Shown here piece after piece: positions 44,168-52,621 of a stretch of DNA of 64,000 nucleotides (position 1 is its first letter; each line of letters begins with the position of its first letter). Both the position numbers and the translations under genes were made by a program. The notes below the pieces were generated by a model that saw only the letters and a list, made by a program, of their open reading frames with translations, made no database searches and was not told where the DNA came from. The DNA is taken from the NCBI RefSeq assembly GCF_002196705.1, contig NZ_NADJ01000035.1:62270-126269 (forward strand), read 5' to 3'. The stretch is from Desulfosporosinus sp. FKB (GTDB lineage Bacteria; Bacillota; Desulfitobacteriia; Desulfitobacteriales; Desulfitobacteriaceae).

Positions 44168-44853
44168 AAATCAAGGATATTCACACCTATTACGGCATGA
44201 GCCATATCTTATTCGGTTTGTCCTTAACTGTCGCACAAGGAGAAGTAGTATCACTCCTCGGTCGAAACGGAGTAGGTAAAACTACAACCTTGAAAAGTGT
44301 TATGGGTATCGTTCCTCCCAAAAGCGGCGAAATTACGTTTCGCGGACAAACTATTACTAAAATCCCGACCAATCGTATGGTTAAATTAGGAATCAGTTAT
44401 GTCCCTGACAGCCGCAGGATTTTTGCCGACCTCACAGTACGTGAAAATCTTGAAATTGCTGCCGGTATTCGCCCCGGTGACTGGACAATCGCTAAAGTTC
44501 ACGCCTTGTTCCCCGTATTGAAGAAATACGAAAATCGCCGCGGAGGCAACCTCAGCGGCGGTGAACAACAAATGCTCAGCATTGGCAGGGCTTTGCTGGG
44601 TAATCCGGATCTTTTAATATTGGACGAACCAACAGAAGGGCTTGCCCCTTTGATTGTTCGTGAACTTGAAGAACAGATCTTAGAACTTTGTTCCACCGGA
44701 ATCTCAATCCTCTTAGCCGAACAGAATCTCAAATCCGCCTTAAAATTAGCGAATCGCTGTTATGTCCTTGAACGCGGACAAGTCCGTTTTGAAGGAACCG
44801 TCGAATCCTTAGCCGAAAATGAAGAGGTCAGAACAAAATACTTGCTGGCTTAG
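44161..44853 (+). CDS. livF: Branched-chain amino acid ABC ATPase, LivF type
   Basis: A 230-residue ABC ATPase: Walker A GRNGVGKTTTLKS, VPDSRRIFADLTVRENL (LivF type), signature LSGGEQQMLSIGRAL and Walker B LLILDEPTEGLAP. Last gene of the liv operon. The last base of its TAG is the first base of a mini-element left end (copy D). Confidence 0.94.
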   Translation: MLEIKDIHTYYGMSHILFGLSLTVAQGEVVSLLGRNGVGKTTTLKSVMGIVPPKSGEITFRGQTITKIPTNRMVKLGISYVPDSRRIFADLTVRENLEIAAGIRPGDWTIAKVHALFPVLKKYENRRGGNLSGGEQQMLSIGRALLGNPDLLILDEPTEGLAPLIVRELEEQILELCSTGISILLAEQNLKSALKLANRCYVLERGQVRFEGTVESLAENEEVRTKYLLA

Positions 44854-44871
44854 TGAACTCGTTCAGCTAAA
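44853..44871 (+). repeat. Dispersed mini-element, copy D (left-end fragment)
   Basis: GTGAACTCGTTCAGCTAAA is identical to the first 19 bases of copy B and sits at the same place relative to a TAG stop codon. The rest of the element is absent. Confidence 0.6.
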
Positions 44872-44904
44872 CTGGCAAAGATTTCAACAAATCGAGTACT
44901 AAAA

Positions 44905-44950
44905 AGAGCCGTCACCCACTTCCCTTAAATAAAGAAGTGGTGACGGCTCT
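44905..44950. terminator. Bidirectional terminator between liv operon and glcF
   Basis: AGAGCCGTCACC-ACTTC pairs with GAAGT-GGTGACGGCTCT (44905-44921 with 44934-44950), with A-rich sequence on the left and CCCTTTG on the right. It lies between convergent operons. Confidence 0.8.
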
Positions 44951-44995
44951 CCCTTTGTCTGCAGGCAGCGTTTATACTCTGACGGGTTTAACCTA

Positions 44996-46291
44996 TTAAA
45001 TCTTTATTCCCGTCTTAATTCCTTCTTTAGCTTCATAGGCCATCTCTAAGAGCTGAGCGGTGTGCATTACTCCCATTCCAGCCTCTTGACGGTGAAGTCC
45101 GTCCAAAATATGCATACGACAGGCAGAACATCCTGTAACAACTACCTCGGCCCCAGTTTGCAGGATATCCTCAACCTTATGATTATTGATCTTCGTGGAA
45201 AGCTCATAATGAGTCAAACTAAAGGAACCTCCGCTGCCGCAGCAGGTATCTGGCTTCTTCATTTCCAAAAATGCCACTCCGGGAATTTGCTTAATAATTT
45301 CTCTGGGTTGCTCTTTTACGTTTAGACCCCGTACAAGATGACAGGGATCATGATAGGTAACTTTAAGAGGTAATTCACCAATGTTCTCCTTAAAGTCACC
45401 CAGAGAAACGACCAGTTCTGTGAAATCTTTAACCATCTTCCCCAAGTGTTTAGCCCTTTCAGCATATCTCGGTTCATCCTGCAGCAACTCAGCATATTCC
45501 TCTTTCAAAGCTAAGCCGCAGGTCCCGCAAGCAACCACTACACTATCCACCTTTTCTTGCAAAAGAACGTCAATATTAGCCCGGGCCATTTCCCGAGCCG
45601 TTCCATAATCACCGTTCATCCGTACCGGAGTTCCGCAGCAATTTTGGAGTTTCGGAATGACAACGTCTATTCCCAAGCGGTTTAGAACATTAACGACTGC
45701 TCTTCCTGTATCCGTGTAAATATAATTGATCATACAACCAGTAAAAAACACCACTCGCAAACGAGGATTTGTGACTTTAACAACTTGCGGATACATTGCC
45801 TTTAAAGGTTTGGAAGCCAGAGGAGAAAGCAATCGTCTTTGATCAATCCCCAACGGCATTCTGGGCAGCATTCCTTGTCCTCCCGGACCAGGACGGAAAA
45901 CAAGTTTCTGCAGGATTCGACCTGTACTCATTCCTGTGTCAAAGACCCAACGATTTTTTAATATGAAACGAAAGATTAGCTTTTTCAGCGAAGAGAGCCC
46001 TTTCTGATCCACAATTTCCTTGCGGGCAGCTTCCACAAGCTTGTCAACCTTGACACCGCTTGGACAGTTGGTTACGCATGCTTTACACATTAAACACAAG
46101 GACATCTTGGAAATAAACCCTTCGGTTAAGGATAGATCCTTAGTGATAACGCCTCGTATAAGCTTTACTCGACCCCTGGCAACGGTTGATTCAGCCTGAA
46201 GTTCTCGAAAAACAGGACAAACATTTTGACAGGAACCGCATCGAATACAGCGGATAACTTCTTTTTCCCAAGACTCAAATGAACGTTCCAT
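44996..46291 (-). CDS. glcF: Glycolate/lactate oxidase iron-sulfur subunit (GlcF/CCG type)
   Basis: About 431 residues. Two N-terminal [4Fe-4S] motifs (CIRCGSCQNVCP, CLMCKACVTNCP) are followed by two CCG domains (LQNCCGTPVRMNG and PDTCCGSGGSF), as in GlcF, LutA and heterodisulfide-reductase-like proteins. It accepts electrons from the flavoprotein encoded just upstream and passes them to the membrane or a ferredoxin-like partner. ATG at 46291 (GGAG nine bases upstream) is preferred to a TTG at 46306 that would overlap glcD. Confidence 0.9.
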   Translation of the reverse strand: MERSFESWEKEVIRCIRCGSCQNVCPVFRELQAESTVARGRVKLIRGVITKDLSLTEGFISKMSLCLMCKACVTNCPSGVKVDKLVEAARKEIVDQKGLSSLKKLIFRFILKNRWVFDTGMSTGRILQKLVFRPGPGGQGMLPRMPLGIDQRRLLSPLASKPLKAMYPQVVKVTNPRLRVVFFTGCMINYIYTDTGRAVVNVLNRLGIDVVIPKLQNCCGTPVRMNGDYGTAREMARANIDVLLQEKVDSVVVACGTCGLALKEEYAELLQDEPRYAERAKHLGKMVKDFTELVVSLGDFKENIGELPLKVTYHDPCHLVRGLNVKEQPREIIKQIPGVAFLEMKKPDTCCGSGGSFSLTHYELSTKINNHKVEDILQTGAEVVVTGCSACRMHILDGLHRQEAGMGVMHTAQLLEMAYEAKEGIKTGIKI

Positions 46292-46295
46292 TTCC

Positions 46296-47684
46296 TCACA
46301 CTCCAAACATAACGCCGGGATTTAAAATGTTATTGGGGTCCAGAGCATGTTTAATCTTCCGCTGGATTTCCAGACCTATTTCCCCTGTCTGCAAAGTAAT
46401 AAACTTAGACTTGGCTCGTCCAATGCCATGTTCTCCGCTTAAAGAGCCACCGAGTTCCACTGTTAAAACAAAAATCTCATCGATAGCCTTTTCTACTCTT
46501 GCCGCTTCCTCTCGGTCCATTTCATCGGTAAGAATGGTGGCATGCAGATTACCGTCTCCTGCATGACCAAGTATAGCGATAATAATATTATACTTCGCAG
46601 CAATTTCTTGGATTCGCCGTACTGCGACGGGAATTTGGCTGCGGGGAACCGTTGCATCTTCACCGATAATAGTCGGTTTCACCCGTGAAACCGAAGCAAA
46701 AGCTGATCGCCGGGCAAGCCATAAATCTTCCGCTTCTTCCTTTGTCGTTGCAACCCGAATTTGAACGGCACCAAGACGACGACAAATCTCTTCGACCTTG
46801 CCGATTTGTTTGGACAGTATCTCGGAATCTCCATCTACTTCGATTAGAAGTACAGCCCCAGCCTCCACGGGAAGCCCCACCTTGGCATACTCTTCAATAT
46901 TTTTGATATAAATATTGTCCAGTAATTCCAGGGAACAAGGAACCAATCCGCCGGCTATGATTTCGGACACCGTCTCAGAAGCTTGTTCCATCTCAGAGAA
47001 AACGGCCATCATAGTACTCTTAGCTTCCGGCAGAGGAATGAGTTTAACAATGATTTTAGTAATCACACAAAGGGTACCTTCGGAACCGGTAAAAAGTTTT
47101 GTCATATCGTAGCCTGTGACATTTTTTATCGTTCTTCCGCCGGTCGTCATGATCTCACCCGTTGGCAGAACGACTTCCAGGCCTAAAATATAATCTCTTG
47201 TTACTCCGTATTTGACACCGCGGGGACCGCCGGCACACTCCGCCACGTTCCCTCCCATGGTTGACACAGCCAAACTTGCCGGATCAGGGGGATAAAAAAG
47301 GCCAAGTTTTTCCACTTTTCTTTGTAATTGTCCGGTAATCACTCCCGGTTCTACCACAGCAATGAGATTCTTCTTGTCAATCTCCAGGATTTTATTCATT
47401 CTCTTCAGGACAAGGACAATACAGTCTCCTATAGAAACGCTCCCTCCACTGACATTGGTTCCAGCTCCTCGAGGAACAACAGGAATTTTTTCGCGATTAG
47501 CCAGCATAAGGATCATGGAAATTTCTTCAACAGTGCCCGGATACACTGCGACACCCGCTAAATCTTTAATATCTGCCTTAAGAAATGATGCGTCATACGT
47601 ATAGCAATATAAGTCTTCTAACGTTGTGTAGAGATTTTCCTCTCCAACTATTTTAGTCAGTTCTTGAATGATTTCTGGTTTCAA
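46296..47684 (-). CDS. glcD: FAD-linked 2-hydroxyacid dehydrogenase (GlcD/LldD-like flavoprotein)
   Basis: A 462-residue flavoprotein of the vanillyl-alcohol oxidase fold. The FAD-binding N-terminal domain has VVPRGAGTNVSGGSV and MGGNVAECAGGPRGVKYG; the C-terminal cap has GHAGDGNLHATIL and SGEHGIGRAKS, typical of D-lactate/glycolate dehydrogenases. With GlcF it oxidises a 2-hydroxyacid (glycolate or lactate) to the ketoacid. The substrate is not decided by sequence. It is the first gene of a two-gene unit; the 240-base gap upstream holds the divergent promoters. Confidence 0.92.
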   Translation of the reverse strand: MKPEIIQELTKIVGEENLYTTLEDLYCYTYDASFLKADIKDLAGVAVYPGTVEEISMILMLANREKIPVVPRGAGTNVSGGSVSIGDCIVLVLKRMNKILEIDKKNLIAVVEPGVITGQLQRKVEKLGLFYPPDPASLAVSTMGGNVAECAGGPRGVKYGVTRDYILGLEVVLPTGEIMTTGGRTIKNVTGYDMTKLFTGSEGTLCVITKIIVKLIPLPEAKSTMMAVFSEMEQASETVSEIIAGGLVPCSLELLDNIYIKNIEEYAKVGLPVEAGAVLLIEVDGDSEILSKQIGKVEEICRRLGAVQIRVATTKEEAEDLWLARRSAFASVSRVKPTIIGEDATVPRSQIPVAVRRIQEIAAKYNIIIAILGHAGDGNLHATILTDEMDREEAARVEKAIDEIFVLTVELGGSLSGEHGIGRAKSKFITLQTGEIGLEIQRKIKHALDPNNILNPGVMFGV

Positions 47685-47923
47685 TATCTTGCCTCCTCTG
47701 TTAGGCTCCGGCTCTGCGGCGATTATTCGGTTAATTTTGCCGCATCCTTACATATTTCGCCACACAGAGAAAATATCCTTTAAAACACCTTATTATTTAA
47801 TAATCTGTTATATAGTATTTCCTTGGGTATTGCACGCCAGATTATCCTCCTTCATAATGTGTTTGATAGGAAGTTTTGTGTAAATAAGCCGTCACTATTT
47901 ATGACGTTTGAGGAGGATAATTT

Positions 47924-48958
47924 GTGAAGTTCCTTAATTTATTTCTTTTAGCTATCCCAGTCAGCATCTTTTTTCATCTTGCAAATAGTTCACCCATCCT
48001 GACATTTCTGACAGCTTGTTTGAGCATTATTCCTCTTTCCGGCTATATGGGGAAGGCCACGGAAGAGATCGCCATTTATGTAGGTCCGAATATCGGAGGC
48101 TTATTGAATGCCACGTTTGGAAACGCCGCCGAACTCATTATCACACTCTTTGCCTTAAAGTCCGGCCTTGTCGAAGTGGTTAAGGCCTCCATAACTGGAT
48201 CGATCATCGGTAATCTGCTCCTTGTTCTGGGTCTCAGCATGCTGCTCGGGGGGTTTAAATTTAAAACTCAAAAATTTAACAGAGCTGCTGCTGGCATGCA
48301 CACCTCCATGCTGCTTTTAGCCGTTACCGGGCTGATTATTCCCGCGGTCTTTCTCAACAACCATTCAAATCCTGCCGCAGAACCTTTAAGTCTAGGTGTA
48401 GCCGCGGTTCTAATCCTGATCTATTTATTGAGTTTGCTCTTTTCTCTTCATACCCATAAAGATGTTTTTCGTCCCAGCCAAGAGCATTCAAGTACTCCTC
48501 AGTGGACAAGGCTTAAATCATTACTTATTCTCCTCGCCGCTACAATCTTTGTCGTCATCGAAAGTGAGTTTCTGGTGTCAGGAATTGAACCTGTCGTTAA
48601 CACCCTGGGAATTAGCGAGCTTTTTATAGGAGTTATTATTATTCCCATCATCGGCAATGCTGCAGAGCACACCACAAGTGTTATGATGGCTTTAAAAAAC
48701 AAAATGGAAATCAGCCTGGAAATTGCTATTGGTTCCAGCACGCAAATAGCTCTTTTTGTCGCTCCTTTGCTTGTCTTTATCGGCTATTTAAGCGGGCACC
48801 CAATTGATCTTCTCTTTACAAGTTATGAGCTTGTTGTCATTATTTTGGGTACAGTAATTACAGCCATTATTAGCATGGATGGCCGCTCAAACTGGCTGGA
48901 AGGCGCACAACTGTTAGCCTCTTACGTTATTATGGCTATAGCTTTTCTTTTTGTATGA
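47924..48958 (+). CDS. cax: Calcium/proton antiporter (CaxA family)
   Basis: A 344-residue membrane protein with about eleven helices. The two CaCA alpha-repeat signatures are present: GNAAELIITLFALKSG and GNAAEHTTSVMMALKNK, both with the ion-binding glutamate. It exports Ca2+ in exchange for protons. The start is GTG at 47924 with GAGGAGG eight bases upstream. A small hairpin CGTCA-ctattta-TGACG lies at 47891-47907 in the leader. It is followed by a DUF202 gene with which it is probably co-transcribed. Confidence 0.92.
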   Translation: MKFLNLFLLAIPVSIFFHLANSSPILTFLTACLSIIPLSGYMGKATEEIAIYVGPNIGGLLNATFGNAAELIITLFALKSGLVEVVKASITGSIIGNLLLVLGLSMLLGGFKFKTQKFNRAAAGMHTSMLLLAVTGLIIPAVFLNNHSNPAAEPLSLGVAAVLILIYLLSLLFSLHTHKDVFRPSQEHSSTPQWTRLKSLLILLAATIFVVIESEFLVSGIEPVVNTLGISELFIGVIIIPIIGNAAEHTTSVMMALKNKMEISLEIAIGSSTQIALFVAPLLVFIGYLSGHPIDLLFTSYELVVIILGTVITAIISMDGRSNWLEGAQLLASYVIMAIAFLFV

Positions 48959-48986
48959 TTCACATTCACAGAGGAGGAAGATCACT

Positions 48987-49394
48987 ATGTTAACAAAAGA
49001 AAATTCCTCTCAGAAACCCAATACTAATCGCCGTCTGCATCTCGCCAATGAACGAACGTTCTTAGCCTGGATCAGAACGAGTATCGCAATGATGGGCTTT
49101 GGTTTTGTTGTCGAGCGCTTTGCCTTGTTTCTTAAACAAATGTCCTATGTCCTTGGCAAATCAAATCTTGATGTTACCTTACCACCTTCTCATGGATACT
49201 CGACAATGATCGGCATCTTTCTGGTTGCTCTTGGCTCTCTTATGAGTATTTTAGCCTATCTGAAATATCGAAACGTTGATTTACAAATCGCTACCGATAC
49301 TTATCAGCCTTCATCCTACCTTAATATCTTACTCAGTATCTCTGTTTTAGCCGTTGGCATGTTTCTGATATTCTATTTGCTCCAAAGCATTTAA
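48987..49394 (+). CDS. DUF202 (YidH-family) membrane protein
   Basis: About 135 residues, with three predicted helices and the family signature HLANERTFLAWIRTSIAM at the start of the domain, where the conserved NERTFLAW precedes helix 1. Function unknown. ATG at 48987 has GAGGAGG nine bases upstream; an upstream ATG at 48951 would overlap the antiporter end without a good site. Adjacent to the Ca2+ antiporter, suggesting a shared envelope or ion-stress role, which is only a guess. Confidence 0.88.
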   Translation: MLTKENSSQKPNTNRRLHLANERTFLAWIRTSIAMMGFGFVVERFALFLKQMSYVLGKSNLDVTLPPSHGYSTMIGIFLVALGSLMSILAYLKYRNVDLQIATDTYQPSSYLNILLSISVLAVGMFLIFYLLQSI

Positions 49395-49408
49395 AGACAT
49401 TATCCAAA

Positions 49409-49487
49409 CTTGTTACATAACTGCGAAATTGTAACAAGCTGCAAACAAAGGTGCTGAAATAAACAACAATGGGTTTATTTCAGCACC
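49409..49487 (+). terminator. Two tandem hairpins after the cax-DUF202 unit
   Basis: CTTGTTACA/TGTAACAAG (49409-49417 with 49430-49438) is followed by a perfect 15-bp stem GGTGCTGAAATAAAC/GTTTATTTCAGCACC (49450-49464 with 49473-49487). Neither is followed by a strong U-tract; together they probably end the transcript. Confidence 0.6.
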
Positions 49488-49489
49488 CG

Positions 49490-50034
49490 ATAATTTATAA
49501 TAAAGCTGTTAATTTAAGGGAATTAATAATATAAGAGCACGCAATGGTCTTATCTAGCACCAACATAGATAGTTTATCACCTAACAATAATCTTGCGACT
49601 AAGGCTAAGCAAGTTCCCACCTAAATTGATGGTTCGTTCGACTAAACAAGGTATCTACTGAGCCAGACATAACCTTACGGCTATATCTGACCTGCGCGTT
49701 CCTATACAGGCATATATCATTTAATATATGGTTGTATAAGTTCAACACCTTGCAAAATCTTAGCTCGACATTTCCTGATAAGTTGGAACCCTAAAGCAAT
49801 CCTTAAACTGCTCTAAAGCTTTTCCCTACCAAAAAAAATCTTCCCGCCGACTATAAAACAAACACCTCTCAGCACCTGCATATAATCTTTGGCCAACTTA
49901 TATACACCCGTTAAAGCATATATAAATCGTAGCTCGACCATTACGTACCCTTATGATTGTAGTATCACCTGATTACGTTTATTTATTCTGGAAATATATT
50001 CCTCGATCAAGCTGCATCCTTCTAAATAATACCT
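49490..50034. other. 545-base stretch without a recognisable gene
   Basis: No open frame longer than about 40 codons with a ribosome binding site was found on either strand. Two short near-identical pieces, AAATCTTAGCTCGAC (49755) and AAATCGTAGCTCGAC (49924), are about 170 bases apart. The composition is A+T-rich. It could be a decayed gene or duplicated non-coding RNA; I cannot support either. Confidence 0.4.
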
Positions 50035-50262
50035 TCACTGAAGCAAGGACAAAATCTTATTCTTATTAAAGCCAACCACCGTATCATTACCGACAATGAA
50101 TGCAGGAACTCCACTGATATTTTTGCTTTGCAGCTCGTTCAACGCCTCCTCATCGGTACTGATATTTCGTTCTTGAAATGAAATATTATGCTGCGAAAGA
50201 AACTCCTTCGCCATAGAGCAATAAGGTCAGGTATCGCTGGTATACATCGTTACATTTTTCAT
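50035..50262 (-). CDS. Glutaredoxin-like selenoprotein (UxxC active site)
   Basis: A 75-residue thioredoxin-fold protein starting at ATG 50262 (AAGGAGGG seven bases upstream). It reads MKNVTMYTSDT, then an in-frame TGA at codon 12 (50229-50227), then PYCSMAKEFLSQHNISFQER, and later the cis-Pro segment SGVPAFIV and the C-terminal VVGFNKNKILSLL. Clostridial glutaredoxin-like proteins have TxxTCPxC at this point, so the TGA stands for the nucleophilic cysteine. The rest of the gene is intact and a well-formed SECIS-like hairpin follows. A selenocysteine glutaredoxin has been characterised in another clostridium (Alkaliphilus oremlandii). Standard gene callers would miss it entirely, because each half is too short. 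Confidence 0.87.
50193..50211 (-). promoter_or_regulatory. Candidate bacterial SECIS hairpin of the glutaredoxin-like gene
   Basis: On the mRNA GCGAAGG-AGUUU-CUUUCGC forms a seven-pair stem (one G-U) with a five-base loop carrying G then U at positions two and three. The loop starts 22 bases after the UGA, as in characterised bacterial SECIS elements. The loop resembles that of the hairpin in the FrnE-like gene. Confidence 0.72.
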
Positions 50263-50398
50263 CCGAGTCCCTCCTTATTTTACTTAGATTAACTATAAGT
50301 ATTGCATTAAGGATACATTTTTATCCATCGTTCTTCCTGTCTCTAATAATGTTTTAAACTCTTTATGATTCATCAGATCAGACCGCCACATCTCAGAA

Positions 50399-50445
50399 TG
50401 AACTTGTTCAGCTAAAGCTAAACATCAGAGCTATGGTGGGGGTCT
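50399..50445 (+). repeat. Dispersed mini-element, copy E (diverged left-end fragment)
   Basis: ATGAACTTGTTCAGCTAAAG followed by CTAAACATCAGAGCTATGGTGG matches the first 40 bases of copy B with several changes; the palindrome has one mismatch. No core or right end is present. Confidence 0.55.
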
Positions 50446-50466
50446 TAAATGAGGATAAAGGATAAA

Positions 50467-51132
50467 TCACTTAACTAAACCGCCGCGTAAAGCCTTAACA
50501 ACAAGTTGCGTTCGATCCTCTGCTCCAAACTTTTGCAACAGACGATGAATATGGGTTTTCACAGTTCCTTCTGTTATGAAGAGAGTTTCGGCAATTTGAT
50601 CATTTTTTAAGCCAAAGGCCATCTGCTGTAAGACCTCTTTTTCCCGTTCAGTAAGGGGTTCCAGAAGCACAATTTGATTCTGACTCGCCTTAACTTCTGG
50701 AGATAAAGCCCTGACAAGAGCACCTGCGGCCAAACCTGTGCGGTATACAGCTTCTCCTCGGTAAGCAGCCCTAATGGTTTCCAGCATCACGTCCGTATCT
50801 GCGTCTTTAAGAAGATAACCAACTGCACCTGACCTAATTCCCTCATAAACATAATCCTGAACTTCAAATGTAGTAAGGATAACCACTTTAACCTCCGGCA
50901 TATCTTTAAGAATCTCCCTTGTTGCTTTAATGCCGGAAAGTCCGGGCATTTGCACGTCCATCAAAACTACATCCGGCTTAGTTTCTAACGTTCGGCGCAC
51001 CGCATCATCACCATTAGCAGCTTCACCCACAAGCTGCATATCCTTCTGCATTTTAATGATATAGCCTAAACCCTGTCTAATCATGGTCTGGTCATCAGCT
51101 AAGAGCACTCTAATCACACATTGAGCTGTCAT
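50467..51132 (-). CDS. NarL/LuxR-family response regulator
   Basis: A 221-residue response regulator. The receiver domain has the acidic pair LLADDQ, the phospho-acceptor Asp in DVVLMDVQMPGLSG, the Thr/Ser of VVILTTFE and the lysine of YLLKDAD. The C-terminal LuxR-type helix-turn-helix has LTEREKEVLQQMAFGLKN and EGTVKTHIHRLLQKF. It is 24 bases downstream of its cognate DesK-type kinase gene. Targets unknown; the paired CTATC-N4-GATAG sites upstream of the neighbouring plus-strand gene are candidates. Confidence 0.92.
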   Translation of the reverse strand: MTAQCVIRVLLADDQTMIRQGLGYIIKMQKDMQLVGEAANGDDAVRRTLETKPDVVLMDVQMPGLSGIKATREILKDMPEVKVVILTTFEVQDYVYEGIRSGAVGYLLKDADTDVMLETIRAAYRGEAVYRTGLAAGALVRALSPEVKASQNQIVLLEPLTEREKEVLQQMAFGLKNDQIAETLFITEGTVKTHIHRLLQKFGAEDRTQLVVKALRGGLVK

Positions 51133-51156
51133 TCTTGCGCACTACTCTCCTTCTTA

Positions 51157-52317
51157 CTATAAATCCTGGGGAGGAATGGGTATATGAGTGATTATATTTA
51201 ATCCCGACGGTTGAACTAGGTTAAACATAATACTCCCGCCAACTTCCTGTACTCGTTCCCGCATGCTTTTAATGCCATAGCCTTCCCAAGCACACCGATT
51301 CGCGCTGAAATTGCCATTATCCTTAATGGTCATGCTGCAATCCCTTCCTGTAACGGAAACATATACTTCCACTCTGGTCGCTTGAGAATGGCGAAGAATA
51401 TTCGTCATGGCCTCTTGAAGAACTTTGAACAGCACGGCTCCTGACTCAGCGGGCAAATCCTCGGCCTGAGAGTTTGCGCTAAAAGTACATTCCAGCTTCG
51501 AGGTAGCGTTCGTTTTAGATACAAGGGCTTGCAGCGGAGCAATGCCTAACGCTGACCTATCAGCTGCTAAAGCATGTACAGAAACTCGTATATCTTGCAG
51601 ACCTTGACGGGCCACAGTCAGCATTTCTTCCACCGATTGTTTAGCCTGAACCGGATCGTCCTCAATCATGAACCGCAGGGCTTGCAGCTGAACGATCAAT
51701 GACGTCAAGCTGTGTCCGATGGCATCATGAATTTCTCGAGCAATCCTTGTCCGTTCGTCTAAGACAGCATGCTGCATGGTTGTAACCGCTGCCTGCTGAA
51801 GTTCTTTGTGAGCTTTTTCAAGTTCCTTAAGATGAAGCTGACTAAGTTTGTTGGCTTCCTGTCTGGTTACTCTGGCTCGAATTGAAACGGCAATACCAAT
51901 AAAGAAAATCAGAATTGACAGCGATTGAGAATAATTATGGTGCCCAAATAACGTTAATAAAGAAAATATTTCCAACAGAATAATAAATAAGTAATAGAAA
52001 TATGCTCTGTCCTTTAAACAGTACGATGCAGGAAATGTCAAGATAATCATCATATAAATACTAATCAAATTGTTTTGTAGTAACAAAGACATTACAACTA
52101 AGATGCTAACAGCAATAGTAGCCATTAAGATCCTTTTAAGGTTCCACCATTCGTGAGGCGGCAGCCAAAAACTGGTGTAAACTAAAAAAGTCAAACACCG
52201 AATTGCCACCAACAAGTAACTGCCATGAAACAATCCTGCATTAAGCATAAAAAAAAGCAGGATGAAGGTAATGGGCAGAGAGCGCCGCCAATCAAACCTA
52301 ATCTTCTCATAAAACAT
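51157..52317 (-). CDS. DesK-type sensor histidine kinase (HisKA_3)
   Basis: A 386-residue membrane kinase. Five or six helices fill residues about 15-145, followed by a coiled coil and the HisKA_3 box ERTRIAREIHDAIGHSLTSL with the phospho-accepting histidine. The HATPase_c domain shows LQEAMTNILRHSQA (N box), IKDNGNF (G1) and GYGIKSMRERVQEVGG (G2). There is no extracellular sensor domain, so it probably senses a membrane or intramembrane cue. First gene of the kinase-regulator pair; mini-element F lies directly upstream. Confidence 0.92.
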   Translation of the reverse strand: MFYEKIRFDWRRSLPITFILLFFMLNAGLFHGSYLLVAIRCLTFLVYTSFWLPPHEWWNLKRILMATIAVSILVVMSLLLQNNLISIYMMIILTFPASYCLKDRAYFYYLFIILLEIFSLLTLFGHHNYSQSLSILIFFIGIAVSIRARVTRQEANKLSQLHLKELEKAHKELQQAAVTTMQHAVLDERTRIAREIHDAIGHSLTSLIVQLQALRFMIEDDPVQAKQSVEEMLTVARQGLQDIRVSVHALAADRSALGIAPLQALVSKTNATSKLECTFSANSQAEDLPAESGAVLFKVLQEAMTNILRHSQATRVEVYVSVTGRDCSMTIKDNGNFSANRCAWEGYGIKSMRERVQEVGGSIMFNLVQPSGLNIITHIPIPPQDL

Positions 52318-52331
52318 CGTACTTCACCTTT

Positions 52332-52513
52332 ATCCAATCGTAAGACTCCCACTTCTACAAGCGGGAGTGGTTCCCATACCCTGTTTCGGTGGGGGTAGAG
52401 TCCATCCTTCAGCGCGATAGTATTTGTTATGGGCTAGGCGCTTTCGGCAAAAGTGTACAGGACACTTTCGCCACCGAAGCCCCGATGTTCAGCTTTTGCT
52501 GAATGAATTCACT
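52332..52513 (-). repeat. Dispersed IS200/IS605-like mini-element, copy F (full length)
   Basis: The most complete copy, 182 bases. In element orientation (minus strand): GTGAATTC, palindrome TTCAGC-aaaa-GCTGAA, GGGGCTTCGGTGGCGAAAG, an internal hairpin region, the core CGCCTAGCCCATAACAAAT, GCGCTGAAGGATGGACTC, CTACCCCCACCGAAAC, and the right-end hairpin CTCCCGCTTGTAGAAGTGGGAG before TCTTACGATTGGA. It lies 14 bases upstream of the histidine kinase start, so that gene's leader includes its right end. Confidence 0.88.
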
Positions 52514-52558
52514 TTATCTTAGCAAACTAATACTATCATAAACTAACATTGAAGGCTT

Positions 52559-52621
52559 CTATCGAAAGATAGATATGCTTTTTAAAATGGTCTTCTGACA
52601 GCCTCTATCTACAGATAGAGG
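52559..52621. promoter_or_regulatory. Two CTATC-N4-GATAG palindromes
   Basis: CTATCGAAAGATAG (52559-52572) and CCTCTATCTACAGATAGAGG (52602-52621, extended arms) share CTATC-N4-GATAG with centres 46 bases apart. They lie in the gap between the histidine kinase and the plus-strand membrane protein gene and may be operator sites, perhaps for the adjacent response regulator. Confidence 0.45.
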
